Positions 52,913 to 60,931 of a DNA stretch of 64,000 nucleotides are shown piece by piece; the first letter of the stretch is position 1; every line of letters starts with the position of its first letter. This DNA comes from Lewinellaceae bacterium (GTDB lineage: Bacteria; Bacteroidota; Bacteroidia; Chitinophagales; Saprospiraceae). The notes below the pieces were generated by a model that was given only the letters and a program-made list of their open reading frames with translations, ran no database searches and was not told where the DNA came from. Made by a program: the position numbers and the translations under genes. The stretch is from positions 1,312,001-1,376,000 of the forward strand of contig JACJYR010000001.1 of NCBI GenBank assembly GCA_020636005.1, in the 5' to 3' direction.

Positions 52913-53659
52913 ATGGACAAGAAGTCGCAAATAAATCTTGAAAAATTGCCCCGCCACATCGCCATTATCATGGATGGGAACGGGCGCTGGGCCAAAGAGC
53001 GGGGCATGGCCAGGGTCTTTGGCCACCGCAATGGCGTGAAGGCCGTACGGGAGGCTACCGAGAGTGCCGCCGAACTGGGCGTGGAATACCTCACCCTCTA
53101 CGCCTTTTCCACTGAAAACTGGAACCGCCCCGAAATGGAGGTCAACGCCCTCATGGCTTTGTTGGTGGATACCATCAAAAAAGAGATCAAGACGCTCAAC
53201 GACAACAGCATCCGCCTGCAGACCATCGGCGATATTTTCAAACTGCCCGAAAAAAGCCGCAAAGCACTGCTGAAAGCCATCGAAGATACCAGCCACAATA
53301 CCCGCATGACCCTGGTGCTGGCCCTGAACTACAGCGCCAAATGGGACATCACCGAAGCTGCCCGAAAGCTGGCCATACAGGTCAAACGAGGCAGCCTCCA
53401 ACCCGAAGACGTCAACGAAGATGTTTTTTCAAATGCCCTGGCCACTGCCGGTATGCCCGACCCCGAACTGCTCATCCGCACCAGCGGAGAGGCCCGCATC
53501 AGCAACTTCCTGCTCTGGCAGATTGCCTATGCGGAGCTGTATTTTACCCCAACCCTGTGGCCCGATTTCAGGAAGGAACACCTGTACGATGCCATCATCA
53601 ACTTTCAGCACCGGGAACGGCGATTTGGCAAAACCAGCGAACAGTTGACGGGGAGTTGA
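52913..53659 (+). CDS. uppS: Undecaprenyl pyrophosphate synthase (cis-prenyltransferase)
   Basis: A 248-residue enzyme that adds isopentenyl units to farnesyl diphosphate to make the C55 carrier for cell-wall polymers. The catalytic Asp21 is in HIAIIMDGNGRWAKERG, followed by GHRNGVKAVREA, LYAFSTENWNRP, ALNYSAKWDIT, LLIRTSGEARISNFLLWQIA and ELYFTPTLWPDFRKE, all standard. Length is normal. It starts at the ATG at 52913 and is divergently placed to the phospho-sugar transferase. Confidence 0.96.
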   Translation: MDKKSQINLEKLPRHIAIIMDGNGRWAKERGMARVFGHRNGVKAVREATESAAELGVEYLTLYAFSTENWNRPEMEVNALMALLVDTIKKEIKTLNDNSIRLQTIGDIFKLPEKSRKALLKAIEDTSHNTRMTLVLALNYSAKWDITEAARKLAIQVKRGSLQPEDVNEDVFSNALATAGMPDPELLIRTSGEARISNFLLWQIAYAELYFTPTLWPDFRKEHLYDAIINFQHRERRFGKTSEQLTGS

Positions 53660-53743
53660 GTGTGTTGTAGTGCTTGGGTACTTTGGAAAAAATAATAGTT
53701 TCAAACGGATGACCACAAGATTTGTCAAAGAACCAAAAATTTT

Positions 53744-53759
53744 AACCCCTGATTCGCAT
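53744..53759. repeat. Isolated Family B terminus
   Basis: AACCCCTGATTCGCAT matches the Family B right end, but no left terminus or central palindrome is found within 133 bases upstream. It is a solo or relic end, 63 bases before the next gene. Confidence 0.55.
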
Positions 53760-53822
53760 TCATTATAAAAAAAGGATAGTTCCGCCTTTCCATCCTGTTC
53801 TTTCAATCAAAACAAACGACAC

Positions 53823-54743
53823 ATGCAACGCAGATCTTTTTTAAAAAACAGCCTCCTGTCTTCCGCCGCCCTAACGACGGGCGCCACTTCCGTTTTGGCC
53901 ACTGGCGATAGCGGCCCTGCCCCTGCCCGCAACTTCAAGCTGAAGTATGCACCGCACCTCGGCATGTTCGCCCAATCGGCCGGCGATGATCCGGTGGATC
54001 AATTGAAATTCATGGCCGAAATGGGCTTCAAGGCATTTGAAGACAACGACATGCGCAACCGGGAGGTGGCCTTGCAGGAAAAAATGGCGAAGGCGATGGC
54101 CAGCCTCGGCATCCAGATGGGTGTGTTTGTGGCCCATAAAATATATTGGGACAAACCCAACCTGGCCAGCGGCAATGAAGATCTGCGCAAAGAGTTTCTG
54201 GACGACATCCGCAAGTCGGTAGAAGTGGCCAAACGGGTCAACGCCAGGTGGATGACCGTGGTGCCAGGCCACCTCGACCTGCGCCTCAACCTTGGCTACC
54301 AAACCGCCCACGTGATGGAATCCCTCCGGCAGGCCGCCGGCATCCTGGAGCCGCATGGCCTGGTGATGGTGCTGGAACCACTGAATTTCAGGGACCACCC
54401 CGGCCTTTTCCTCACTAGTTGCCCCCAGTCGTATGCCATCTGCAAGGCCGTGGGCAGCCCGGCCTGCAAGACGCTCTTCGACATCTACCACGAACAAATC
54501 TCCGAGGGCAACCTCCTACCCAACATAGAAGCGGCCTGGGACGAGATCGCCTATTTCCAAATCGGAGACAACCCCGGCAGGAACGAACCGACGAGCGGGG
54601 AGATCAACTACAAAAATATTTTCAAATACATCCACAGCCGGGGCTACAACGGCATCCTGGGCATGGAACACGGCAACTCGCAAAAGGGCAAGGACGGCGA
54701 AATGGCGGTGATCAAGGCTTATGAGGAGGTGGATGGGTTTTGA
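53823..54743 (+). CDS. Secreted TIM-barrel sugar isomerase (hydroxypyruvate-isomerase-like)
   Basis: A 306-residue protein with a twin-arginine-type leader (MQRRSFLKNSLLSSAALTTG). The mature domain is an AP-endonuclease-2 / xylose-isomerase-like TIM barrel: HLGMFAQSAGDDPVDQLKFM, GFKAFEDNDMRNREVALQEK, RWMTVVPGHLDLRLNLGYQT, LVMVLEPLNFRDHPGLFLTS, KTLFDIYHEQISEGNLLP and GILGMEHGNSQKG. The Glu, Asp and His residues in these stretches are the usual metal ligands. Members are annotated as hydroxypyruvate isomerase homologues or sugar-phosphate isomerases in the periplasm of Bacteroidota. Its neighbours (DUF1080, Gfo/Idh/MocA) support a sugar-breakdown role. Confidence 0.85.
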   Translation: MQRRSFLKNSLLSSAALTTGATSVLATGDSGPAPARNFKLKYAPHLGMFAQSAGDDPVDQLKFMAEMGFKAFEDNDMRNREVALQEKMAKAMASLGIQMGVFVAHKIYWDKPNLASGNEDLRKEFLDDIRKSVEVAKRVNARWMTVVPGHLDLRLNLGYQTAHVMESLRQAAGILEPHGLVMVLEPLNFRDHPGLFLTSCPQSYAICKAVGSPACKTLFDIYHEQISEGNLLPNIEAAWDEIAYFQIGDNPGRNEPTSGEINYKNIFKYIHSRGYNGILGMEHGNSQKGKDGEMAVIKAYEEVDGF

Positions 54744-54904
54744 GAGTACGAGGGAATGAGGCTTTTGCGGGGGCAGCGGATTTTGAACAATTGGGCGCAA
54801 GTCCTGTTTCTGCCGAAGTTATTGCTGTTCCTGCCAACAACAAGATTTTCCAACCTTTTTAAACTGGATGTTTTTAGGGTGACCAAAAAAAGCTGAACCC
54901 TTCA

Positions 54905-55012
54905 GGATCGAAGAAAAAAAATCCAATTCTATTTTCAAAAGCACTTTTGTCTCCCCGGCAGTGATAGCAGGGGTATCCAAAATAGAAGCAGGAAAATTTT
55001 TTTCGTCGTTGC
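54905..55012 (+). repeat. Family A structured repeat, copy 4 (diverged)
   Basis: It begins GGATCGAAG and ends TTTTTTTCGTCGTTGC, with a central hairpin CTCCCC/AGGGGTA in place of AAAACCC/GGGTTTT. The plan of the element is kept while much of the sequence differs. It lies 141 bases before the YdcF gene. Confidence 0.7.
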
Positions 55013-55153
55013 CTGGAATGTAAGTCATTGACCATGCGTTTTTTTAAAAGAAAACTCATTTTACTGACAGGGTTTTACGTTTTGCCTGGTCCATTCGTTG
55101 AGGTTTCTTGAAGCCAAAACCCACCTTCTATCATCCACCCACAAACGGACACT

Positions 55154-55891
55154 ATGCGGCCACTACCCACTTCCATCCTTTTCGTCCTTGTTGCCTTTGC
55201 TACTATTTCCTCTTGCTTTTCCTGTTATTCTTCAAAAAAGCTGGAAAAAATTTACCGGGAAGATCTCCAGAAGGCCCCTTACGATGTCATCATCGTGCCG
55301 GGCGTACCGCTGGAAAATGGGGAATGGAGTTTTACCATGAAGGGCAGGGTATGCTGGTCGCAATACCTCTATGAAAAGGGTTACACCAAAAATATCATGT
55401 ACTCTGGTTCGGCAGTCTATACACCTTACACAGAAAGCCATGTGATGGCGCTGTACGGGGCGGCAATCGGCATACCGCCCGAACACATTTTTGAGGAGCC
55501 AAAAGCAGAGCATAGTACCGAAAATCTGTACTACGGGGTAGAACGTGCCCATGAACTTGGTTTCAAAAAAATAGCGCTGGCCTCCGATCCTTTCCAGGCC
55601 TCCCTGCTTAGAAAGTTCGCCAAACGGCGCAAGAAGCTCGGCCTGTCGGAAGTTGGTTTCCTGCCCATGCAGTTCGACTCCCTATCGGCGCACATTTGCG
55701 GCGATCCGGACATCCCCTACCAGGAAGCCTTTGTCGCCGATTTTGTTTCCATCGTTGATAGAGAAGGTTTTTTCAAAAGGTTCAATGGCACCCTGGGGCG
55801 CCATGTCATCAAAGAGGACAAGGAAAAAAGGAAAGCTGAAAAAAACGGGACGGACTCCTTGTCCCTGCCCAATGGGGTTGGGGGGAATTGA
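55154..55891 (+). CDS. YdcF-family (DUF218) envelope lipoprotein
   Basis: A 245-residue protein. Its leader LFVLVAFATISSC ends in a lipobox, so it should be a lipoprotein. The DUF218 fold follows: YDVIIVPGVPLENG, CWSQYLYEKGYTKNIMYSGS, EPKAEHSTENLYYGVERAHE (the conserved Ser-Thr-x-Glu-Asn element) and KIALASDPFQASLLRKFAK. The C-terminal 40 residues are highly charged (KEDKEKRKAEKNG). YdcF/SanA-like proteins bind nucleotides or act in envelope integrity; no reaction is established. It lies within the sugar-catabolic stretch but transcriptional linkage is not shown. Confidence 0.85.
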   Translation: MRPLPTSILFVLVAFATISSCFSCYSSKKLEKIYREDLQKAPYDVIIVPGVPLENGEWSFTMKGRVCWSQYLYEKGYTKNIMYSGSAVYTPYTESHVMALYGAAIGIPPEHIFEEPKAEHSTENLYYGVERAHELGFKKIALASDPFQASLLRKFAKRRKKLGLSEVGFLPMQFDSLSAHICGDPDIPYQEAFVADFVSIVDREGFFKRFNGTLGRHVIKEDKEKRKAEKNGTDSLSLPNGVGGN

Positions 55892-56013
55892 TACCGTATT
55901 CTTTTTCATCGCCGCTTTCATAAAACCTCCCTGCTTGCAATACCCAAGGTCAAAAGGATTTTTCTATCTTGCCGCCCTCCTGTCGGACACGACGAAACAA
56001 ACATTTCAGCCAC

Positions 56014-56799
56014 ATGAAAAATCAACTTTTCGCCTTTTGCATCCTGACCATATCCTTCTTTTCCTGCCAATCCGGTCAAAGCGAGCAACAAGCTTCCACC
56101 ACCAATGAAGCTGCCCCGGCAGCTACTGCGCCCGGTGCGTCCCTGACGGAAGCAGAAAAAGCGGCCGGCTGGCGCTTTCTGTTCGACGGCCAAAACACGG
56201 ATCAATGGCGTGCCTACGGAGGGGCTGCTTTCCCTGCACAGGGTTGGTCAGTTGAAAATGGCGAATTGGTTATCCAAAAATCACCCAACCCAAGGCCGGA
56301 AGGCTACGGAGGTGACATCATCACCAAAGAATCGTTCAGCAATTTTGAACTGACACTTGAGTTCCTGCTGTCCGACACCTCCAATAGTGGCATCTTATAC
56401 CTGGTACAGGAAGAAAAGGGCGTTCCCATCTGGCACAATGCGCCCGAATACCAGATACTGGACAACGCCACCTATGAAAAAATGGATGAAGTACCGGATA
56501 TGGCCACCCACCGCACCTGCGACAACTACGACCTGCAGGCAGCTCCTGCCGACTACCTGCAGCCAATGCAGGAATGGAACACCGCCCGCCTCATCGTCAA
56601 CAACGGCCATGTGGAACATTGGCTCAACGGCAGCAAGTGCGTGGAATACCAACTCGGCTCCCCCGAATGGGAAGCAATGGTCAAAAAATCCAAATTCAAA
56701 GATTATCCTGGCTATGGCCGTGCCAAACAAGGCCCCATTGGCCTGCAGGATCACGACCACGAGGTCAGGTTCAGGAATATTAAGATCAGGACATTGTAA
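56014..56799 (+). CDS. DUF1080 (3-keto-disaccharide hydrolase-type) lipoprotein
   Basis: A 261-residue protein starting at the ATG at 56014. The leader LFAFCILTISFFSC has a lipobox-like end (Cys17). Then comes a low-complexity Ala/Ser/Glu linker, followed by the DUF1080 concanavalin-like domain: GWRFLFDGQNTDQWRAYGG, WSVENGELVIQKS, GGDIITKESFSNFELTLEFL, NSGILYLVQE, EYQILDN and the closing GPIGLQDHDHEVRFRNIKI. DUF1080 enzymes act on 3-keto-glycosides. A Gfo/Idh/MocA dehydrogenase immediately downstream is the classical partner of such a hydrolase. The 104-base gap between them is filled with a mirrored repeat. Confidence 0.88.
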   Translation: MKNQLFAFCILTISFFSCQSGQSEQQASTTNEAAPAATAPGASLTEAEKAAGWRFLFDGQNTDQWRAYGGAAFPAQGWSVENGELVIQKSPNPRPEGYGGDIITKESFSNFELTLEFLLSDTSNSGILYLVQEEKGVPIWHNAPEYQILDNATYEKMDEVPDMATHRTCDNYDLQAAPADYLQPMQEWNTARLIVNNGHVEHWLNGSKCVEYQLGSPEWEAMVKKSKFKDYPGYGRAKQGPIGLQDHDHEVRFRNIKIRTL

Positions 56800-56808
56800 T
56801 AATGAGTG

Positions 56809-56899
56809 AATGATTGAATGGGGTGAATGAGTGAATATTTCTCCCATTCACTCCTTCCTTCATTCACTCATTCACTCATTCACTCATTCCTTCATTGAA
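56809..56899. repeat. Mirrored ATTCACTC octamer repeat, 5' of the dehydrogenase gene
   Basis: AATGAGTGAATG-type words (56810-56836) are mirrored by ATTCACTC words (56846-56888, several copies at 8 bases). The repeat starts a few bases after the DUF1080 stop and ends just before the ATG at 56904. The same word in the opposite orientation recurs after the next gene at 58058-58146. Confidence 0.8.
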
Positions 56900-56903
56900 A
56901 CCT

Positions 56904-58055
56904 ATGAAAAGAAAAATACGCATGGGCATGGTCGGCGGGGGCCGTGGCGCTTTCATCGGGGGCGTGCACCGCATGGCCGCAGCGCTCGACGGGGAAATCG
57001 AACTCGTCTGCGGTGCATTTAGCTCCGACCCGGAAAAGTCCCGCCTGTCGGGGGAAGATTTTTGCCTGCCACCCAGCCGGGTCTATGGCAGCTACCAGGA
57101 AATGATTTCCAAAGAAAAAAGGCTGCCCGAAAGCGAACGGATGGACTTCATCTCCATTGTCACGCCCAACCACGTCCACTATGGCCCGGCAAAGATGGCC
57201 CTGCAGAACGGCTTCCATGTGGTGTGCGACAAACCCCTGTGTTTCAACATGAAAGAAGCCCGTTTCCTGGAAACGCTGGTGGAGCAGACTGGGCTGCTGT
57301 TCGCCCTCACCCATAACTATACCGGCTACCCGATGGTGAAACAGGCCCGTGCCATGGTGCGCAATGGCGACATCGGCCAGGTACGCAAAATCGTGGTGGA
57401 ATACCCGCAGGGCTGGCTCTCCACCAAACTGGAAGACTCCGGCCAGAAACAGGCGGACTGGCGCACCGACCCCAAGCGTTCCGGCATCGCCGGTGCTATG
57501 GGCGACATCGGCACCCACGCCGAAAACCTCGCCGAGTACATCACCGGCCTGAAAATCACGGAACTCTGCGCCGATATCAGCACCTTCGTGGAGGGCCGCT
57601 TGCTCGACGACGATGGGAACGTGCTGCTCCATTTTGACAAGGGGGCAAAGGGCATCCTCCATGCAAGCCAGATTTCAGCCGGCGAGGAGAACAACCTGAA
57701 CATAAGGGTCTATGGCACCAGGGCTGGCCTCCAATGGTTTCAAATGGAGCCTAATACCCTCTACGTCAAATGGTTGGATAAGCCGATGGAGGTGCTGCGC
57801 ACGGGTGGCAGCGGCCTTTATGAAGAGGCGGCCGCCCATACCCGCATACCAGCCGGGCACCCGGAGGGCTACCTCGAAGCTTTCGCCAATATCTACCGTA
57901 ATTTTGCCTTTTGCTTGCGGGCCAGGTTGGAGGGCAAAGAAGCGCCCGCTGTTTATCACGACTTTCCCAGCGTCCACGATGGGGTGCGGGGGATGCAGTT
58001 CATCGAAAAAGTGATTGCCAGCGGGAAGAGCAAAAAGAAATGGGTAGAGTTTTAG
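56904..58055 (+). CDS. Gfo/Idh/MocA-family oxidoreductase
   Basis: A 383-residue NAD(P)-dependent sugar dehydrogenase from the ATG at 56904. N-terminal Rossmann motif: MGMVGGGRGAFIGGVHRMAA. Catalytic Lys in CDKPLCFNMKEARFLE (the conserved EKP-like motif, here CDKP). The C-terminal domain continues with GQVRKIVVEYPQGWLSTKLE, GDIGTHAENLAEYITG (the active-site His) and HILA-like GILHASQISAGEENNLNIRV. No Tat or secretion leader is present, so it is cytoplasmic, unlike the DUF1080 lipoprotein before it. Together with that gene and the TIM-barrel isomerase it suggests 3-keto-sugar handling. A short octamer repeat follows the stop. Confidence 0.9.
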   Translation: MKRKIRMGMVGGGRGAFIGGVHRMAAALDGEIELVCGAFSSDPEKSRLSGEDFCLPPSRVYGSYQEMISKEKRLPESERMDFISIVTPNHVHYGPAKMALQNGFHVVCDKPLCFNMKEARFLETLVEQTGLLFALTHNYTGYPMVKQARAMVRNGDIGQVRKIVVEYPQGWLSTKLEDSGQKQADWRTDPKRSGIAGAMGDIGTHAENLAEYITGLKITELCADISTFVEGRLLDDDGNVLLHFDKGAKGILHASQISAGEENNLNIRVYGTRAGLQWFQMEPNTLYVKWLDKPMEVLRTGGSGLYEEAAAHTRIPAGHPEGYLEAFANIYRNFAFCLRARLEGKEAPAVYHDFPSVHDGVRGMQFIEKVIASGKSKKKWVEF

Positions 58056-58057
58056 AG

Positions 58058-58146
58058 GATGAGACAATGAGACAATGAGAGAATGAGAGAATGAGAGAAT
58101 GAGTGAATGAGTGAATGAGTGAATGAGTGAATGAGAGAATAAGACG
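58058..58146 (+). repeat. GAGTGAAT/GAGAGAAT octamer tandem repeat
   Basis: About eleven near-identical octamers: GAGACAAT twice, GAGAGAAT three times, GAGTGAAT four times, GAGAGAAT and a decayed end. It fills the gap between the dehydrogenase stop and the RidA-like ATG at 58150. Variation in copy number would change the leader length. Confidence 0.85.
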
Positions 58147-58149
58147 ACA

Positions 58150-58572
58150 ATGAGTAAATCAGAGAAAATAGAAGCAGCTTCGGCCCCAAAGCCTGTGGGG
58201 CTTTATCCCCATGCACGGCGGGTGGGCAATTTGTTGTTCCTGTCCGGCATTGGGCCACGGGATCCGGAGACGGATGGGGTGCCGGGCCTTCGGCGCAGCG
58301 CCACAGGCAATTTTATCGAATTCGACTTCGAGGCGCAGTGCCATTCTGTCTTTAAAAATGTCAGGGCCGTGCTCGAAGCCTCTGGTGCCACCTGGGATTC
58401 GCTGGTGGACGTCACTGTGTTCCTCACCAACATGGAGCGGGATTTCCACACCTACAATCGCATCTATGCCGAGTATTTTAAGGACAACCAGCCCTGCCGA
58501 ACCACCGTGGGCATTGATTCGCTGCCCACGCCGATTGCCATCGAACTGAAGTGCATCGCCGTGATGGGGTGA
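58150..58572 (+). CDS. RidA/YjgF-family protein, 2-aminomuconate-deaminase-like
   Basis: A 140-residue protein. Features: PVGLYPHARRVGNLLFLSGI, GPRDPETDGVPG, FEAQCHSVFKNVRAVLEASG, VDVTVFLTNMERDFHTYNRI and CRTTVGIDSLPTPIAIELKC, with the conserved Arg and Glu of the Rid active site. The GLYPHARRVG start and the RDPETDGVPG loop resemble the 2-aminomuconate-deaminase-type Rid subgroup more than classical RidA. The likely role is hydrolysis of reactive enamines/imines or a tryptophan/kynurenine-type step; no such pathway genes are nearby. The octamer repeat directly precedes its start. Confidence 0.85.
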   Translation: MSKSEKIEAASAPKPVGLYPHARRVGNLLFLSGIGPRDPETDGVPGLRRSATGNFIEFDFEAQCHSVFKNVRAVLEASGATWDSLVDVTVFLTNMERDFHTYNRIYAEYFKDNQPCRTTVGIDSLPTPIAIELKCIAVMG

Positions 58573-58774
58573 CCCATTTTTTTGTTCGAATGCCCAACGC
58601 CGGGGCCGGGTTCAAACCATCACCTATTTATCAAAAAATTGCTTCCTGTATATTTCGTGTTCAGCATGTGCTGGCATGCACGCTGTATGAGGTTTTCCAA
58701 AAAAAATAATAGGGGCCTTAGGTTTTGATAAAACAGGTTGGCCCCTACCCTATCTTCAAGCCAACGTAATATTT

Positions 58775-58782
58775 TAACTTTG
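58775..58782 (+). promoter_or_regulatory. Bacteroidota -7 box for ruvX, TAACTTTG
   Basis: TAACTTTG fits TAnnTTTG and ends only 6 bases before the ruvX ATG at 58789. Transcription from it would begin at or within the first codon, giving a leaderless or nearly leaderless mRNA. Confidence 0.55.
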
Positions 58783-58788
58783 CGCCCC

Positions 58789-59208
58789 ATGCCAAGAATC
58801 ATCGCCATAGACTACGGCACGAAGCGGACGGGCATCGCCGTCACCGACCCATTGCAGATCATCGCTTCGGGCCTGACAACCATCCCTACGGATGAGGTGT
58901 TTGACTTCCTTGGCAAATACTTCCAAGAGGAGGAAGTCGAAAAAATCGTGGTCGGAGAGCCGCTTTACCCCGATGGGAACCCGGCACAGATAGCCCATCT
59001 CGTGGTGGGTTTTGTCAGAAAACTGAACAAGCTGTTCCCCGCCCTGGAAGTGGTGATGCAAGACGAACGCAACACCTCAGAGGCGGCCAAACAGATCATC
59101 CTGCAAAGTGGCGCCGGGATGAAAAAGCGGAGGGACAAGTCGTTGGTGGACAAAATCAGCGCTGCCCTCATCCTGGAAGACTACATGAAAAGTATAGGGA
59201 AGTTTTAA
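58789..59208 (+). CDS. ruvX: Putative Holliday-junction resolvase / pre-rRNA nuclease RuvX (YqgF)
   Basis: A 139-residue RNase-H-fold protein. The first metal-binding Asp8 is in IIAIDYGTKRTGIAVTDP; then come KIVVGEPLYPDGN, VVMQDERNTSEAA (the DER motif) and KRRDKSLVDKISAALILEDY, with the last acidic pair. This is the standard RuvX/YqgF pattern. The start ATG lies 6 bases downstream of a -7 box, so no Shine-Dalgarno is available. It is followed by def on the same strand after a small inverted repeat. Confidence 0.93.
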   Translation: MPRIIAIDYGTKRTGIAVTDPLQIIASGLTTIPTDEVFDFLGKYFQEEEVEKIVVGEPLYPDGNPAQIAHLVVGFVRKLNKLFPALEVVMQDERNTSEAAKQIILQSGAGMKKRRDKSLVDKISAALILEDYMKSIGKF

Positions 59209-59218
59209 AAAGTGACTC

Positions 59219-59264
59219 GTTGTCCGTTGTTCGTGGTTAGCAGGAGGTACAGCAAGCGGACAAC
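59219..59264. repeat. Short GTTGTCCG/CGGACAAC inverted repeat
   Basis: GTTGTCCG (59219-59226) and CGGACAAC (59257-59264) pair around a 30-base loop containing TTGTTCG and TGGTTAG variants of the same word. It lies between ruvX and def. Confidence 0.55.
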
Positions 59265-59287
59265 TATCAATAAACAAGAAGCAACAA

Positions 59288-59863
59288 ATGATTCTACCTA
59301 TTTATGCCTACGGCCAGCCCGTATTGAAAAGGGTGGCTGACGACATCACAGCGGATTACCCCGGCTTGGAGGAACTGATCGAAAATATGTTCGAGACCAT
59401 GTACCAGGCCGAGGGGGTCGGGTTGGCCGCCCCGCAGATCGGCTTGCCCATCCGCTTGTTCGTCATAGATACCCACCCCCGCGAAGACGAAAAGAAGGAA
59501 AAAAAGGAAGAACCGAAAGAGCCGCCCATCAAAAAGGTGTTCATCAATGCCCATAAAGTGGATGAAACAGGGGAAGAGTGGTCGTTCGAGGAGGGCTGCC
59601 TGAGCATCCCCGACATCCGGGGCGACGTGGACCGGCCCGCCTTTATCCGGCTGCGCTACCTGGACGAGCACTTCCAGCCCCAAGAGGAGTTTTTTACCGG
59701 GGTCACGGCACGGGTCGTGCAACACGAATACGATCACATCGAAGGTATCCTCTTCACGGAGCGGCTGAAGCCTATCAAGAAGCAGTTGATCAAGCGCAAA
59801 CTGGAAAAAATCAAAAAAGGGGACGTAAAGGCCGACTACCGGCTGAAATTTGCCCGCAAATAA
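59288..59863 (+). CDS. def: Peptide deformylase
   Basis: A 191-residue metalloenzyme that removes the N-formyl group from nascent proteins. The three motifs are present: GVGLAAPQIG (43-52), EEGCLSIP with metal ligand Cys104 and QHEYDH (145-150) with the two metal His and the catalytic Glu147. An acidic/basic insertion (residues 64-82, EDEKKEKKEEPKEPPIKK) between motifs 1 and 2 is typical for Bacteroidota forms. It starts at the ATG at 59288. Confidence 0.96.
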   Translation: MILPIYAYGQPVLKRVADDITADYPGLEELIENMFETMYQAEGVGLAAPQIGLPIRLFVIDTHPREDEKKEKKEEPKEPPIKKVFINAHKVDETGEEWSFEEGCLSIPDIRGDVDRPAFIRLRYLDEHFQPQEEFFTGVTARVVQHEYDHIEGILFTERLKPIKKQLIKRKLEKIKKGDVKADYRLKFARK

Positions 59864-59905
59864 AAGGATAGTTGCATGGTTGCACTGACGGACGAACCGG
59901 ATGCC

Positions 59906-60919
59906 ATGAAACCACGCAACCAGGAGACCATGCCCGCTTCTTTCCGCACCGTTCTTCCTACCGTCCAAACCAACCTGGACATTTCACATGCCAGCCAGGT
60001 GATATGCTTTGGTTCTTGTTTTGCCGAACACATGGGCAGGCGGTTGAACCAGTTGAAGTTTCGTGTTTTAACCAACCCCTCCGGCATCGTTTACAATCCT
60101 GTTTCTGTGGCTGGTTCACTGGAAATGCTGCTGGCCGACCGCCAGTACACAGCAGCGGATCTGTTTGAAAACGCTGGGCTTTGGCACAGTTTCGACCATC
60201 ATGGCAGTTTTTCCCACCCAGATAAGCAGGTGGTTTTGGAAAACATCCACCGATCATTATCTGCGGCACGGCATTTTTTAGAGCAGACAGACCGGCTGCT
60301 GGTCACCCTCGGCACGGCGAATGTTGCTGTTTTGAATGAAACAGGCAAGGTAGTCGCCAATTGCCACAAAATGCCGGGAAAGGCATTTGAACGCAAAAGG
60401 TTAAGCGTTGGGGAAATTGCAGGAATCCTGGCTGGAATTTTTGAAAAATTGAAAACACGGCTACCCGCCTTGGAAGTTGTTGTCACGGTCAGCCCTGTGC
60501 GCCACCTGCGGGACGGTCTGGTGGAAAACCAGCGGAGCAAGGCCACCCTGCTACTGGCCCTGGAGGCGGTCTCCCTCCGCTGCCCCTTCGTCCATTACTT
60601 CCCCGCCTATGAACTGGTGCTGGACGACCTGCGGGATTACCGTTTCTACGAGCCGGACATGGCGCACCCCAACCAACAGGCGGTTGAATACATCTGGCAA
60701 TATTTCGGGGAAGCTTATTTCAACGAAAAAACAAAGGCACTCTGCCAACGGCTGGCCGACGTATCCGCTGCACTTGCTCACCAGCCCTTTCATCCTGAAT
60801 CCGCAGAACACCAGTTTTTTTTGAAAAAACAGCAGGAAAAAATTGCCCAACTGGCCCAGGAATATCCATTGTTGGATTTTTCCCGGGAAATGGCCCTGCT
60901 CGCCGGGCAAGTCCTGTGA
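59906..60919 (+). CDS. GSCFA-family protein
   Basis: A 337-residue protein from the ATG at 59906 (MKPRNQET); ATGs at 59876 and 59930 are also possible. The defining motif appears as VICFGSCFAEHMGRRLNQLK near residue 40, followed by LTNPSGIVYNPVSVAGSLEM, LWHSFDHHGSFSH, LLVTLGTANVAVL, VVTVSPVRHLRDGL and YRFYEPDMAHPNQQAVEYIW. These are the SGNH-hydrolase-like blocks of the GSCFA domain, which is widespread in Bacteroidota but functionally undefined; an esterase-type activity on polysaccharide is a common guess. It follows def closely and converges on the cyclase gene with a 12-base gap. Confidence 0.88.
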   Translation: MKPRNQETMPASFRTVLPTVQTNLDISHASQVICFGSCFAEHMGRRLNQLKFRVLTNPSGIVYNPVSVAGSLEMLLADRQYTAADLFENAGLWHSFDHHGSFSHPDKQVVLENIHRSLSAARHFLEQTDRLLVTLGTANVAVLNETGKVVANCHKMPGKAFERKRLSVGEIAGILAGIFEKLKTRLPALEVVVTVSPVRHLRDGLVENQRSKATLLLALEAVSLRCPFVHYFPAYELVLDDLRDYRFYEPDMAHPNQQAVEYIWQYFGEAYFNEKTKALCQRLADVSAALAHQPFHPESAEHQFFLKKQQEKIAQLAQEYPLLDFSREMALLAGQVL

Positions 60920-60931
60920 GGCCAACCGGCG

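Noticed and set aside
58058..58146. Possible CRISPR array
   Set aside because: The repeat unit is only 8 bases and contiguous, with no spacers and no cas genes; the same holds for the heptamers at 25918.
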